From Branchiostoma floridae (taxonomy: Eukaryota > Chordata > Leptocardii > Amphioxiformes > Branchiostomatidae), in contig NC_049981.1 of NCBI RefSeq assembly GCF_000003815.2, positions 14,411,729-14,475,728 on the forward strand: a DNA stretch of 64,000 nucleotides, written 5' to 3'. The translations under genes were made by a program, and so were the position numbers. Below are positions 10,055 through 21,516 of this stretch, in pieces (within the stretch, counting starts at the first letter, position 1; each line of letters opens with the position of its first letter). The notes under the pieces were generated by a model that saw only the letters and a program-made list of their open reading frames with translations, was not told the DNA's origin and searched no databases.

Positions 10055-12640
10055 ATTTTGATTTGATTTTGATTTTATTTTATTTTGCACTTTAAAAACA
10101 ATCATAAATACAGCAAATTAAAGAAAACAACAGAACGTGCAAGGGGAGAGAAAAAGCCGTGTGGCTTATACAACCTCTACCCCCTTCAAAATTTGCAAAT
10201 CATAATGCTATTAAATGAATATGAAGACCAAACATCAAACCATGATAAATCAAGTGAAACCCAGTGATCATCATGACGCAGCAAATGATCTAACTAAAAA
10301 AACTGAAACAGACAAAACTAAACATGATCTACAGATCATAAAGAAACAAGTCAACATCATAGAATTAACCTGCTAGCAAATACCGAATGAAAGCAAATAC
10401 AGAAAATCAAAGCAAGGGATGCAACAAACAGGCACAAAGTACATGGTATAATACTTAATAATAACTGAACATAATATAATCAAGAAGCAAGGGAACAAGT
10501 AAATCAGGAGCAGATAGTTGGCTTCTCTATGAGGTTGTTTTTCATACTTTTCTTGAAAACGGAAAGAGACTGACAATTTCTGTTGGAAAGACTTAGAGTG
10601 TTCCATATGGATGGGCCCCTAAACAATACAGTAGAAGCCAGTTAATTGCACACTGGTTTAACGCACACTTCTGTTAACTGCACGGAATGCCCAAATCCCA
10701 AACCGGTGCGGTGCAGCAAGATAACTTCGCATTATTGCACCAGCCGGATAATTGCACAAAATTCACTGGCAAATTGGCCGTGCAATTAAGCGGCTTCTAC
10801 TGTATAGTGAATTATGTTAGGTTAGATTTTGTTTTAATAGGTCTAAGTCTGTTTTGCTGCCTCGTACTGTGATTGTGAATATCTGAGTTGTACTTGAATA
10901 TGTCTTTATATAGGACTGGCAAAGAGGGACTTTTGTGAATAACTTTATGGACGAAAATGGCTGACTGTAATTTGTTTATGTCATATACTGTCAAGATTTT
11001 CAGATTGTGAAACAAAGCTGCTGAGTTTGCTATAAATGAGGCGTTTGATGCTATTCTAACAAAACGTTTTTGTAGCAGGTGCAGAGGTTTTATTGAGGTA
11101 GTGTAAGTACTAGCCCAGATGATATTACAATATGTTAAATAGGGGTATATCAAGCTGTAGTAAAGAGTCATAAATATTTCACGAGATAGGCAATTTGAAA
11201 CTTTTCTTATAATACCAATATTCTTAGAAATTTTCTTGCAAATAATGTCAATGTGAAACTTCCACGTGAGTTTTTCATCTATAACGACTCCTAGAAACCG
11301 TGCATTACTTACCTGTTTAATGGTTTTATTCTCTATGTATATCTTAGCCATTTCTTTACTGTATTTTTTATTTCTTCCTGTGAAAATTATGAATTTTGTT
11401 TTGTCTATATTTAGGGACAGCTTATTTGACTTAAACCATTGATTTAATTTGCAAAGTTCGCCATTTATTGTTGAAATAAGTGTATCAAATTTTTTTGCGA
11501 AATAAAAAGATTGGTGTCGTCGGCAAATAATAAAGCGAAAAATTTCACTGATATCATGGGTAGGTCGTTTACATAAATCAAAATGAAAGAGGTCCTAGTA
11601 TGGAGCCTTGCGGGACACCACATGCAACAAATTTCTGGGACGAGACAAAACTGTTATTGGAAACATACTGCGTTCTCTCTGACAGATAATCTTTTAACCA
11701 CTGAAGGACAGAGCCTTTGAAACCATATGAGTTGAGTTTGCCAAGTAATATGTTGTGATCGACTGTATCAAACGCTTTAGAAAGGTCTAGGAATATTCCA
11801 ATTGTGAATTCTTTATCTTCCAGGGCTGACGTAATTTTGTCTATGAGTTGTAGAAGGGGCATATAAGCTGAATAGTTTTTCCGGAAGCCATATTGGTGTG
11901 CATATAGAATATTGTTATCATCTAGGTGCTTTAGAATTTTTTTGTATGCTACTTTTTCTAAGATTTTTGAAAATACAGGTAATATGGATATGGGGCGATA
12001 GTTTGTGAACAGACAGGGATTTCCAGATTTGTAAAGAGGGATAACCTTGGCTACTTTTAAATCAGAGGGTACTTTGCCGGTTTCAATGGAAGTTTTAAAG
12101 ACATATGTAATGGGTTCTACAATTTCTGAGGCAACCATTTTTAAAAGTGAGTCATGGATTTCATCCTTACCAGGTGCTGCATTTTTTAGATTAAGAATTA
12201 TGTCAAGAATTTCCGCCGTGCTGGGCGCATCGAACAAGCTGATGGCGGGATATTCATTTTGCAGGTAGGATAAGGGTGAACGGTCAGTCTTGTCGATTCT
12301 GTTTGCCAAAGAAGGGCCAATATTCACACAAAAAAATCATTAAATTTGTCGACTATGTTTTGTTGATTAGTTATCTCGTCTTCTCCATCCATAAACTTTG
12401 AGGGAAGGGTAGCACTTGCCTTTTTTCTGTTAAGTAGTTCATTTATAAGTTTCCAAGTATTACGTATATCGTTTGACACAGTTGTAAACCTATCCTGATA
12501 GTATTGCCTCTTAGACGTGCGAATCAAACCATTAAATTTATTTCTATAAGTTTTGTATTTTTGTAAAGATGTTGATGTGGGGTTTCTTTAAATACTTCCT
12601 GTAGAGCTGGTTTTTCACATTTGAGGACTTGCGTAATTGT
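10055..12640 (-). mobile_element. Decayed non-LTR retrotransposon (CR1/L2/jockey-like LINE), 5' truncated
   Basis: Reading minus from about 12530: NTWKLINELLNRKK, then (frameshift near 12326) a reverse transcriptase with VAKVIPLYKSGNP, NYRPISILPVFSKILEK, HQYGFRKNYS, the IFLDLSKAFDTVDH motif A and GVPQGSILGPL. After a second frameshift near 11578 comes FALLFADDTN (catalytic ADD), then LSLNIDKTKFIIF and a thumb/C-terminal region (LTYCNIIWAS). The ORF tail GPSIWNTLSLS is cut off from the rest by the MITE at 10629-10802 and ends at a stop near 10504. The 3' end is an ATCAAAAT-type microsatellite tail at about 10055-10085, as in CR1/L2-type LINEs. Two frameshifts and 5' loss mark it as dead. It lies in the 3' flank of the IgR cluster. 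Confidence 0.88.
10629..10802. mobile_element. pogo/Tigger-like MITE inserted in the LINE ORF
   Basis: Left end CAGTAGAAGCCAGTTAATTG; the right end reverse complemented is CAGTAGAAGCCGCTTAATTG. TA flanks both sides (10627-10628 and 10803-10804). 174 bp and non-coding. CAGTNGAANC ends with a TA duplication are typical of pogo/Tigger-type nonautonomous elements (family knowledge). Its insertion separates two parts of the LINE C-terminal coding region, so it is younger than the LINE. Confidence 0.85.
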
Positions 12641-13618
12641 TGCAGCAAAACAAATTAAGAAAAAAACTTCGATCGATAAGGCATTCTCATTGACTAGAAA
12701 GAAACATTAAAATGAACCCCTCAAATCAATCAACCAATCAATGCATCGTCTTAACACGTACCAAATATATGGAGTGGCATAATTACATTGGGACTACACA
12801 GATCCTGACTCTATCACAACAAGAGTTCGGACACCACATACCGCCATGAAATATTTTGATTATGTAAATGACTTTTACATCTGCATATTTTATGCTCGGT
12901 TATGTACACCTTTAGCTAACTTACACAGGTAATAATATTGACAATCCAATCATTTATTACATATACATGTACTTGGATGGATTTGGACACTTTCACATTA
13001 ATCAGGGACTTATTTGCATAATTGAAATCTGCTAATCTTCCACATGCCACAAACCTAGACTCCCCTGCACTCTTCGGAACGGGGCTTTTTTTGGGGGGGG
13101 GGGGGGCGTTGGTCCGCGATTTTCAACGTTGGCTATGTTCTATCGTGCCGGGAAAGGGACTTTGTTGAGGAAGGGAATTTGCCGTGATAGCGATCGCTAC
13201 CAACAAAAAATCAAAACCATAGCATGTCCAGGTCAAAAGATGCACACAAAAAAATCAAAGTTCTGCTGCAGTACCAAGGTCACACACCAGGGGAAGCAAA
13301 ATTGGCCTTCGTCTTCCCAACACATAGGCCTTCCCACATACCAAATATCATTACAATCCACCAGAGGTTATAAAGTTATGCTGACCACAACTATGCGGAA
13401 ACACAGACACGCACACACAGACAGACACACAAACACACGAAAAAGTATACCTCCATTTTTCATGGAGGCAATCAGCAGTTCAACCAATGATAGAATTACA
13501 AATAGCAGTTTGACCATTGATAGAGTGAATGCATGTCTGTACAATATCTAAATTTTTATGTATTATTTTGCTTTTTTACATTTTGACGGCGATGGGCGGT
13601 GCTATGGGATCTGTCCAC
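12641..13618. other. 3' flank of IgR1, with one short dispersed-repeat fragment
   Basis: About 12700-12800 resembles the 3' flank of IgR3 (near 24420-24540), for example AAGGCATTCT and CAATCAATGCATC, so the duplicated receptor block reaches this far. A G-run lies at about 13089-13107. The fragment at 13178-13468 is listed separately. No gene seen. Confidence 0.5.
13178..13468 (-). mobile_element. Fragment of hairpin/microsatellite dispersed repeat family (copy A)
   Basis: On the minus strand it starts with the hairpin CCTCCATGAAAAATGGAGG (13450-13468). A GTGT/CTGT microsatellite and GTGGTCAGCATAACTTTATA follow, then ATGATATTTGGTATGTGGG and GTGACCTTGGTACTGCAGCA, the same module order as the copies at 30541 and 43171. 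The other end is missing. Confidence 0.8.
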
Positions 13619-13699
13619 TCAGTGTTTCTGCAGACTCTGGTAGATGGCAGGCCTCAGCTCCTGGTAGTCATGACTAGGCTGGGGTGGTTGGGATGATGG
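13619..13699 (-). pseudogene. Stranded 3' part of the IgR1 tail exon
   Basis: Downstream of the premature TAA at 13700-13702 the frame still encodes PPQPSHDYQELRPAIYQSLQ and ends KH-stop, matching the intact tails of IgR4 and IgR5. It is no longer translated in IgR1 unless the stop is read through. Confidence 0.85.
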
Positions 13700-16600
13700 T
13701 TAGATCGTTTCCATGGGAACATTTTCATACTGTCTGTCACTGTCAGTATTGGCCTCTGGAGAGATATGGAAATTGATGTCACCGTTATTCCTTCACTTTT
13801 GACCAATGCTGGCCAACGTTACGTTTTTGTGAGATTTAATGACTTTTATCTAAATATAACAATCCGAACATGAAGATGGTTGCAGTGGAAAGTATCAAAA
13901 TTGTTTCTCCCTTCTTGTAAACAAAGTTTAGTTAATAACATTAAGCACCTTAATGCTAGAATGATAATACATTTGTAATATACAAATATGATATTGTATA
14001 CATTTTTAGAGTATAGTTCTACTCTGTCTTAGCATAGAAATGATAACTTAATGGCAGTAAAAATATCGACATTGGGTACCTTTTTCCTTGGCATTGTTCT
14101 TTGCTGTCCGGAAATGGAGGAACAGAAAGACTGCAGCGCCCCCTACCAGTAACCCTGCAATAAAACATCCAACTGCAGCTCCAGCTACAGCTCCGGAAAA
14201 ATTGGCTCCTGTAAAACAGATTCGTAAAAGTGAAAGTGAAATTAAAGTAAATTCAGCACAAAATCTGCCGCCGTTCCTTGTGCTAATTGGCTTGGGTTCT
14301 ATAAACAAACTAAAAAGTCACCACTCAAATCACTTCTGAACATAAAAAATAAATGAAATATAGAATCTATACATACCGATGGTCATCATCATCATTTTCA
14401 TCGATGATCACCATTCAAATTATAACGAACTACGTATATTGCAAATTGTTGATATTAGAGTTGTCACCTGTTTGTGGGGGCTTTGTGACTTCTGGACCTA
14501 CAAGAAAACAAAATACGTGACCCGAACCCATTTCGGGGTTTTACGGGACGTGCTTTGGCCATTCTCGACGTTTAGTGCGTTCCATATATGGCAAACAAAG
14601 CAATAACTCCCGCCCTGGGCGACAGGTGACAGGTGTCGGTCTGCTAATTAATTGAATTGTGCCGCCAGCCAATCAGCGAAGAGAAAGGAACACTTCGTCG
14701 GCAATGACACAACATCTGATTGTCATGTTTATATGTTGACGGAACCATTCATATTTGAGAGGATTTTGTAATTTATGTGACTCCATAAAAGGTTACTGCA
14801 AAGAAAATAGGAATATAATATGTGAGCATTATTTTGAAAACAGCAATTATAAATATACACAAAATATATATACGGAAAGAAACTTTTAGGTTTAAGATTT
14901 TTATGCAGACCTTCTTGAAGATTCCACCCCGGACTCGTCCATTTTTAATTTTACATTACGTCACAGACTCCCGCTAAGTGAAGGTTAAACTTTCTTGTCG
15001 CAGCAAATGCAACTGTGCGCCCAAGTCTGCAGTTTTCTGCGCATTTTACGTCAGCTTCTACCCAGTTTCGGTTGTCATCGGTAGCAGAACATCTTTAGGT
15101 AAGAAATGGCTATCCTTACATTGTTCACTCCGTTGTTAATGTACATTGAAAGGTGTTTTCGTTTGTGAAATTCGTCAAAACAACGTTATATGAGAACTGT
15201 GGAACGCTGGTACCGCAGGCAAGTGCTGACAAGCCACTGCCGTCGTTGTGTATCTCCGTTTGTTGTCAAAAACATGCATGAACTGATAACGTTAGTAGTC
15301 GAAATCAGTTTTCCTTGGGAAAGGGCTAAAGATACTTCCACACGAGATGTCATGGTGTTTTCTGCATCATTTCTGTTTTTTGACGGTAACTAGTTATCTT
15401 TATTTTGATCGTGACGACGTCCACGTACTAGTATTTTTCTGTGGGGAGGGGGGGGGGGTAAATATATTATGCTGCTTATTGTGTAACAGTGGGGTTTAAG
15501 CGCTGCCAAACTGACCACGCCAGTTAGTCTAGAGCTTTTGGTGTTGTGGTTTGCACGTTGGATTTGTAATCCGCCGACCCGGGGTCGATTCCCGGTAACG
15601 GCATGTTTGTTTCTTTCTGTTTTTTAATTTATAATTCTGTTAATATTAATATTAATTCATCCTTTGGACTGTGATTTGTGTAGATGTTATACCAAATGTC
15701 ACTCGTTTGACTTCTATATGATGGCTTTAGTTTCATTCATGTCAATCCTTTTTGATCCTGTCAGTTGTACCTTTTCATTTGCAAGTACAGCTTGTGTATA
15801 TGTATTTATTGTACCTCTGTTGCCATATTCCTTTATCATTCAAAAGCATTGTGCATTAACATTTTGAGGTGTCCACAAATGTGTAAAACAATGATTGACA
15901 TGTCTCTATGTTTGTTTTTTCAGCAGTAAGAAGATTGTGCTCATGACACACAGCAGGTAGGGCCTGTTGTCTTTTGTCGCTAGACTTGCATGTACATGTA
16001 GGTGTAGACTGTAGAGACAGGTGCAGCATTGGGATCGACGAGAAGATTATGTGTAACACAAACACATTGTTATCTTCTGACAACAATATGTATTCTTTCC
16101 AAATCAATGGTATAATTATTTCGTCAAATATTTGATTGATGTCTGCCTTGAAATGCCAAATCTCACTCTCCTGTTTGTATCATTCAGATGGAACCTCTAG
16201 AGAAGAAAACAATTGGTCCATGAGAAGCTGTACGTAGGAGGAGGCACACAGATCTTGTCCCAAGCAGCAACAGATTGATGGTAGATTGTAAGTAATTGTG
16301 GAAATGTGTACTGTTTCCAAATCTGTCTATAGTTTGATGTCTCTGCTTTGCATTGAAATTCTGACTTCCCTGTTTCTGTCCTCCATACCCCTCTACAGAA
16401 GAGAAGCAGAGCTTGGTCCATGACAAACTGTATGTGGAAGAAGCAGACAGACTTGATCCCAACCAGCCAGAAAAGGACACGCAGATATAGATCGCAACCG
16501 ATTCTGAAAAGATGTATAAAACATTATATTTTGACGGAATTGTAAATTTTCTGCGATTCTGCAGATTAACTTATAACAATGTAAAAACTTTATCTCAAAT

Positions 16601-19600
16601 TACATGTATTTACATTAAGACAATCAGGTTGTGAGAGCAGACTAGTGTAAAATTGCCATTTTGTGAAAGTAAAACTGTAAAGACTGAAAGTTTTTTTTCA
16701 TTCTTTTTGTTCTTGTCTGTGTGTATATGTATGCGCGTGTGTTTGTAAGAGAGAGATGAGATACTAGTTATCATTCTGAACTTCATCCCACTTGCTATCC
16801 AACATGCCATCACCATTTTTTTAATACAAGAAGACCAGAGACTTCATCGTTGTCAAGACGTGTATACCAAAATTGCAAAGGCCCTGGAGGTATATATCAC
16901 AGGCATTTCCATACAAAATTTTGTTCCAATACCATGGCAATACAGAGGGACCAAACATGATAATAAAAATGGTCATAAATTCATCCTCTTGAAGTGATAT
17001 ATGCCAAAAATGTTAAAGTTCTACCGTTCATATGTCGAGGGCACCCTTATAGCAAATTCCATGTTATTCTGTTGTAATACGAGACCACAGAAATCTCCAT
17101 TATGGAATGTTTGATTTTTTTTCCATATATGTGATTGTGGAATAGCATTGTTGCATGGGCAGAGGGGCGGAGTGAAAATGGTGCATTTGCTCATAAGTAG
17201 ATGTCGGCCTTGGTAGTAGTTCATTTCGAGAAGTTACTGTTAGAATGTTCTATTTTTGCGCAGGGGTGATTTGGAACAGTTCAATTTTGCATGGGAACGG
17301 GTATGGCTGAAATATGCTGTATTTGCTCTCAAGCAAATGTCGGCCTTTCTAGTTTAGTAATCGTTTTTATTATTTTTGTCGTATTGTACAGGTGGCTAAA
17401 TTCAATATGAAAAACGGTCGCACTTAACATTAGGCTCGCCCCTGAGGCGTCGCCAAAAAATCCAAAACGCTTATAAACGTAGTACATATACCAGTACAAG
17501 GTCAATCTCCTACAACGGACAGTGGTACCCTCGATCACATTTACCTCCGTAAACATGAACAAAACAATGTTCACCTTACTGTTGTTGACAAATATTACAG
17601 TGACCGTGATATGTGATTCCTTGCAGCTATTATAAAATTGGAACTCTGATACTTAAGGTAAGACATACTTTACACTACAAAGAAAAATAATACTTCCAAG
17701 CTACTTCAACTTTATACAAGATGTTTTACCAAACTTACCTTAAATCTATAGATATGTCTAAGTAAGCAAATCAATGTAACATACAATTTGCAACGAATTG
17801 TAACATATATATCTAACATAACATTTGTGTCGAATTGTAAAATTTATAAACTGTATATAATCAACACAAATCTATGTACAAAAAAAATAAAGTTTAGTTA
17901 ATTCCATCCTAAAAAGACCTCCATAATCCTTGTTTATTTGTGCTTTAGATCTATGTTTTAATGATAACTTGAGTCTTGCTAACCGCGCACTGCACTGACG
18001 TGCCTTTGAAAAACAAAACCAGTTTCAACCAGTTTCAAAATACTGTACTACTATCTTACTGCACCTTCCTTCCAAAATCAGTGTGATAACATGAACGAAT
18101 GAACATTATTTTGCGTCTTACCTGACTGCGTTAGAATCAGGGGGTAGGCTAGTAGAATAAGTAAGGAGGCGGACGGCGAGGGAGACATTTGCGCCATCGT
18201 AGGTAAGACAAGATGCACTAGGGTCAAAGGTAAACAAGCTACAAAACACCAGTTGCAGTAAAACCAGTCGAACCACAGGTAACCGTAGGGCACGTTATTC
18301 TCTAAACAATATGCGCCGGGTCATGGCTTGACCCAGGTCCATGGTTGTAAACAAATACCTACGGTGACAACTTCCCGCAACAACAAAAATCTAATAAACA
18401 AATTAAATTGTGCGATACCTTCTGGCTGAACCTTTGGTGTAGTGGGAGCGGAACCTGGGTCTGAAAAGGCAACACATGACGAAATCATTATTCAGCTTGT
18501 GATGCCAAATGAGCTCGAGGACAGTCGTAGAGGAACATGCTCAGAGTAAAGTAATAAAGCAAAATGGAAAACCTGAACTTACATTGGACTTGAACACTAA
18601 CACTGTTGGTCAGTGCTGCAGGATCGTCTCCAGGCAGCTGCGGAACCCCGTTGCCAGCTGTGCAGGTGTACTGGCCTGCTGCGGCTCTCTGGATGTTGGC
18701 GAGCGTCAGGGTTCCCGTGTTAGGGTCTTGTGCAGCATCGGCAGGGAGGTTGTCACCTGTCCAGGTGTACGTGGGGGCGGGGATGCCACCTGCCTGACAG
18801 GTGAGCACCACCTGGGTGGCACCTTCCTGAACTATCAGGCCAGGGGTGGCTGTGACTGTTGTGTCCTCTGGAGCAACTAAACGAGGGAAAAGATCAAAGG
18901 TACACAATCCAACCCCCTAAAAACCACCAAAGTTAGAGACATTGAAGAATCAATTCCAAAAACAATATCCGTTTCAACCAGAATCTATGTCATCAAATAG
19001 AACTTCCATGTACTTTCGTCAATTCCGGGGAACAAAACATACTGGGCTTACACTGGACAATCAAAGTTCTCTCTTTGCTATCTGAGGTGCCATCACTGAA
19101 GGTTGTAGAGAACTGGTACTGTCCTACATCATCCTTGGTGACACTCAAGAGTCTCAAGCTGGCCTCTCCAACAGGCTCTACCCTGCCCTAGAGGTAAGCA
19201 TGACCATAATATCATAACTTTAATGTTCTGTTCACATGAGGTTTTTTTTTAAACAATCATAACGTTACTTTCAACATGGTACAGATTCTACCAAAAGTGA
19301 AGATTCAGATTGACCACTGACCGTGCTGCAGTCTTCACGTGTTAGATGCAATTGTCTAAATTGAAAGTTATCCGCAGGAAGACTTACTCAACACCGCGGT
19401 ACCGTGTGCAACATACACATACCTTGTTACACATCGCTTTACTTTTTAGCGATACTTACCCTCCAAGCAGCAAAGATAGCGAACGATCCACCGTTGGACC
19501 TGCTGGCAATTCCACTTGATGGCATCTTCTTCCAGATTTCTAATAGCATGGTGGCACCGGGGGCGGTTGTATACCCGTACTCCAGTAAAGCATCATCGCC

Positions 19601-20957
19601 AAGGTTTGTTCTAGTGGTACCACCATCGGGAAGGGTGACCGCATTTTGAGCTGAAACTTGAAGACGAAGATCAGGTCAGCCGTACCTGTCTACATACCAT
19701 ACTTCTACTGACTTCCATGCTATCCCTGATATCTTGCTCAGTAAATCTCTACTAATTTGTATCATAAACGGCTTTGACAGCTAGGCAAAATGAACACTGC
19801 CAGCTGTGTGTTGTGCAACACACATTCAGTTGATTGAATGTGTCACAATCCTTCGATCCTTTTTCTACCTGTATCACTCAGATTTTATGAATGGATTATG
19901 TGAAAATTATTCAGTATGATCATTTTTGTCGTATTTTACAGGTGGTTGAATTCATTATAGAAAAACAAAAATCCAAAACGCTTATAAACCTTGTACATGT
20001 ACCAGTAGTCAGGTGCAGGTAGACATCAGAAATACTTGTCTTGTAATGTAATGTAATGTACAATTTCGATTCTCTCTGCACTGCAGTGCAGGTGTTTCGA
20101 GTGATCTGTTTTTGTACCCTTGCAGTATCTTTGCAAATTGGACAAGGAGATGGCGTAACGTTTTGAACATTGTATCAGTTTTTGAAAGTCTATAGACAAT
20201 ATTTCAAATTGCAGCATGATGATAAGTAACATAACACCAACTTATGCACTGTGCTTATCTGCGTTGAAAATGATACTACTAGCAGCAAATATGTCATTAA
20301 CAAAGTTGAATACCTGAAGTCAACGTTAACCTAACATTTCATACATTTTCATTAATTATAGAGGCTTCGCCGTACAGACCGTATGTGCAATTATTGAAAC
20401 CTGCTTACATATATAACTTTAACTTTTATATATGAACTTCAGTGCTTAGATGAACTTTCATGCTATATATATATAGTGCGTTTATGTACATGTACGTACA
20501 GTTGCAATCAGCCCTGGCGTCATGCGTCATGCTGGTACCCTTGTTGACATTTTGACCTGCTGGCAAACGCTCGCACCTCATTTTTATTTCCGGGTTCTAG
20601 TTTGTTTCACTATAGGCAAACTGTACGTACGTAGTGAACGCGGGATATAAATGTTCAGAAGAATTCGAAGGTTAACTGTCTCTGGACCCTGGCAAATCAA
20701 ACGTGTGTCAAACTGAATGGTGACCGTTATGTTAACGTTGTGGTCATGATTTTAAGAAAGTAGATTGCGATATAGTGGCATTTCCGTAATGCACAGTACC
20801 CTAAGTATGGAGAAATGTTAGGTGTTATATGATGGTTGATATACCTACGAAGGGAGATCCGACAGTCACACACGGCACACACATCGTAACGTAGTTACAA
20901 ATCCTTACCTTGTTGTAAAAATGCCAGTAAACTGGACAAAATCGCAGCGGTCCTCAT
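13700..20957 (-). CDS. IgR1: Ig-superfamily receptor with cysteine-less V domain and truncated tail
   Basis: Exons (minus): 20909-20957 signal peptide (MRTAAILSSLLAFLQQ); 19460-19650 and 19052-19187 V-like domain split by a phase-0 intron; 18583-18876 I/C2 domain (LTCQAGG, YTWTGD, GQYTCTAGNG); 18419-18460 linker PGSAPTTPKVQPE; 14468-14497 linker GPEVTKPPQT; 14080-14208 transmembrane (GAAVGCFIAGLLVGGAAVFL); 13700-13755 tail (RQYENVPMETI, stop). All other introns are phase 1 and the sum is 308 codons. The V domain lacks both core cysteines: LLEYGYT and GQYQFST stand where Cys is expected. A TAA replaces the CAA of paralogues, deleting the YQEL/IYQSL part. The 3.9-kb gap between the two linkers holds an orphan signal exon (18122-18197) and a 2.8-kb duplicated segment, so the 5' and 3' halves could belong to two broken genes. 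The exon calls are firm; joining them as one gene is less so. Confidence 0.68.
15505..15605 (+). other. tRNA-like module (B-box and anticodon-like arm), not a functional tRNA
   Basis: GGATTTGTAATCC can form an anticodon-like arm (loop would read TGT), followed by CCGGGGTCGATTCCCGG as a T-arm with B box and TAACGGCA as a 3' acceptor strand. The 5' half is stretched and mismatched (GCCAGTTAGTCTAGAGC), and the other copy (about 36795-36885) has lost part of the D-arm side. It is best read as tRNA-derived sequence inside a repeat. Confidence 0.5.
16187..16490 (+). pseudogene. Exon-like pair with C-terminal coding signal inside the duplicated segment
   Basis: After CCCTCTACAG at about 16397 an open stretch reads EEKQSLVHDKLYVEEADRL then DPNQPEKDTQI and a stop near 16489. 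About 200 bp upstream, after a TTGTATCATTCAG acceptor, a diverged relative encodes LVHEKLYVGGGTQILSQAAT but carries a one-base shift. Two related exon-like units suggest a fragment of an unknown host gene. I do not recognise the family. It is absent from the short copy at 35792-37196. Confidence 0.35.
17362..17500. repeat. Short direct repeat shared with 19918-20005
   Basis: TTTTTGTCGTATTGTACAGG with AAAATCCAAAACGCTTATAAAC is repeated at 19922-19990 as TTTTTGTCGTATTTTACAGG with the same AAAATCCAAAACGCTTATAAAC block; the first copy has about 45 bp extra in the middle. Both lie in IgR1 introns or flanks. Confidence 0.6.
17935..18197 (-). pseudogene. Orphan signal-peptide exon of an IgR2-like gene copy
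   Basis: Exon 18122-18197 encodes MAQMSPSPSASLLILLAYPL then ILTQS and ends phase 1 at a GTAAGAC donor, nearly the same as the IgR2 first exon (23833-23908) and the orphan at 33237-33312. The following intron matches IgR2 down to about 17935 (GACCGCGCACTGCACTGACG-type sequence), then the copy is lost: no V exon follows. Upstream 18198-18360 also matches the IgR2 promoter. It could still act as an alternative first exon for the IgR1 linker-TM-tail exons, since phases agree. Confidence 0.72.
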
Positions 20958-21516
20958 TTCCGAACTTGTACTTATAGCGTTCTCCGGGCCAAAAGGTTAG
21001 AGGGAAAGCTAGGGTCACTTTGCAGATATGACTGACCACGTTATTTACACGTGTCATTGTCGTTCAGTGACCGTGACGTTCTCTTACTGATGTATGTGCA
21101 ATAGCTGTCACCATGCTCGAGATCTCGCCTGATGTATGATTTTGATTCATCGTGTGAATTTATACGTATGCATACTATGCAATTTAGCAAACACCAGACA
21201 AGCAATAAACAAATACACAACAATAGATGCAATGTCATTTGTCGGCTAATCTATTCCGTGCCTATTGTGCAACACAAATCAACCCAAATACGTAAACGAT
21301 TCATTTTCGTAGCAGTAAGAGTTTGATATGTGACGGGAACAACTGTACAGCACTACTACCTGAATTAACGCTAGCCTGGGTACCAACTGATTACTGCATG
21401 GGCTCCTTACATTCGCTGCCTGCGATTGTGTCAGGGCAGCGAAAAAATCAAAGCGTACAAATTGCAATGCAAAGACCTCAGAAGATTTATGGAGTACGTA
21501 ACAGCAAGTCTTAAAT
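20958..21516. other. Intergenic between IgR2 3' end and IgR1 start
   Basis: A 559-bp spacer carrying the 3' flank of IgR2 and the upstream region of IgR1 (both minus). It contains ACGTGT and CGTGACGTTC stretches near 21050. No ORF or repeat stands out. Confidence 0.5.

Larger units (their letters stand above)
14526..17354. repeat. 2.8-kb duplicated/mobile segment, long copy
   Basis: About 14526-15740 and 17200-17354 match 35792-37030 and 37038-37196 almost base for base; the middle (about 15752-17200) is missing from the other copy. Both begin ACCCATTTCGGGGTTTTACG and end GTCGGCCTTTCTAGTT. It contains a promoter-like stretch with ACGTCA sites and a splice-donor-like CTTTAGGTAAGA near 15095, a tRNA-like module (15505-15605) and exon-like sequence (16187-16490). 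Its left edge falls just after IgR1 linker exon sequence that IgR3-IgR5 share (AAAACAAAATACG), so it interrupts an IgR1 intron. Mobile element with captured sequence, or segmental duplication: undecided. Confidence 0.75.

Noticed and set aside
13129-13551. 140-codon plus-strand ORF
   Set aside because: It reads through the reverse strand of the hairpin/microsatellite element (HTDRHTNT is the CA/GA microsatellite).
15505-15605. Functional tRNA-Thr(TGT)
   Set aside because: The T-arm and anticodon loop look right, but the 5' acceptor and D-arm are mismatched and stretched, and the second copy is deleted in that part.
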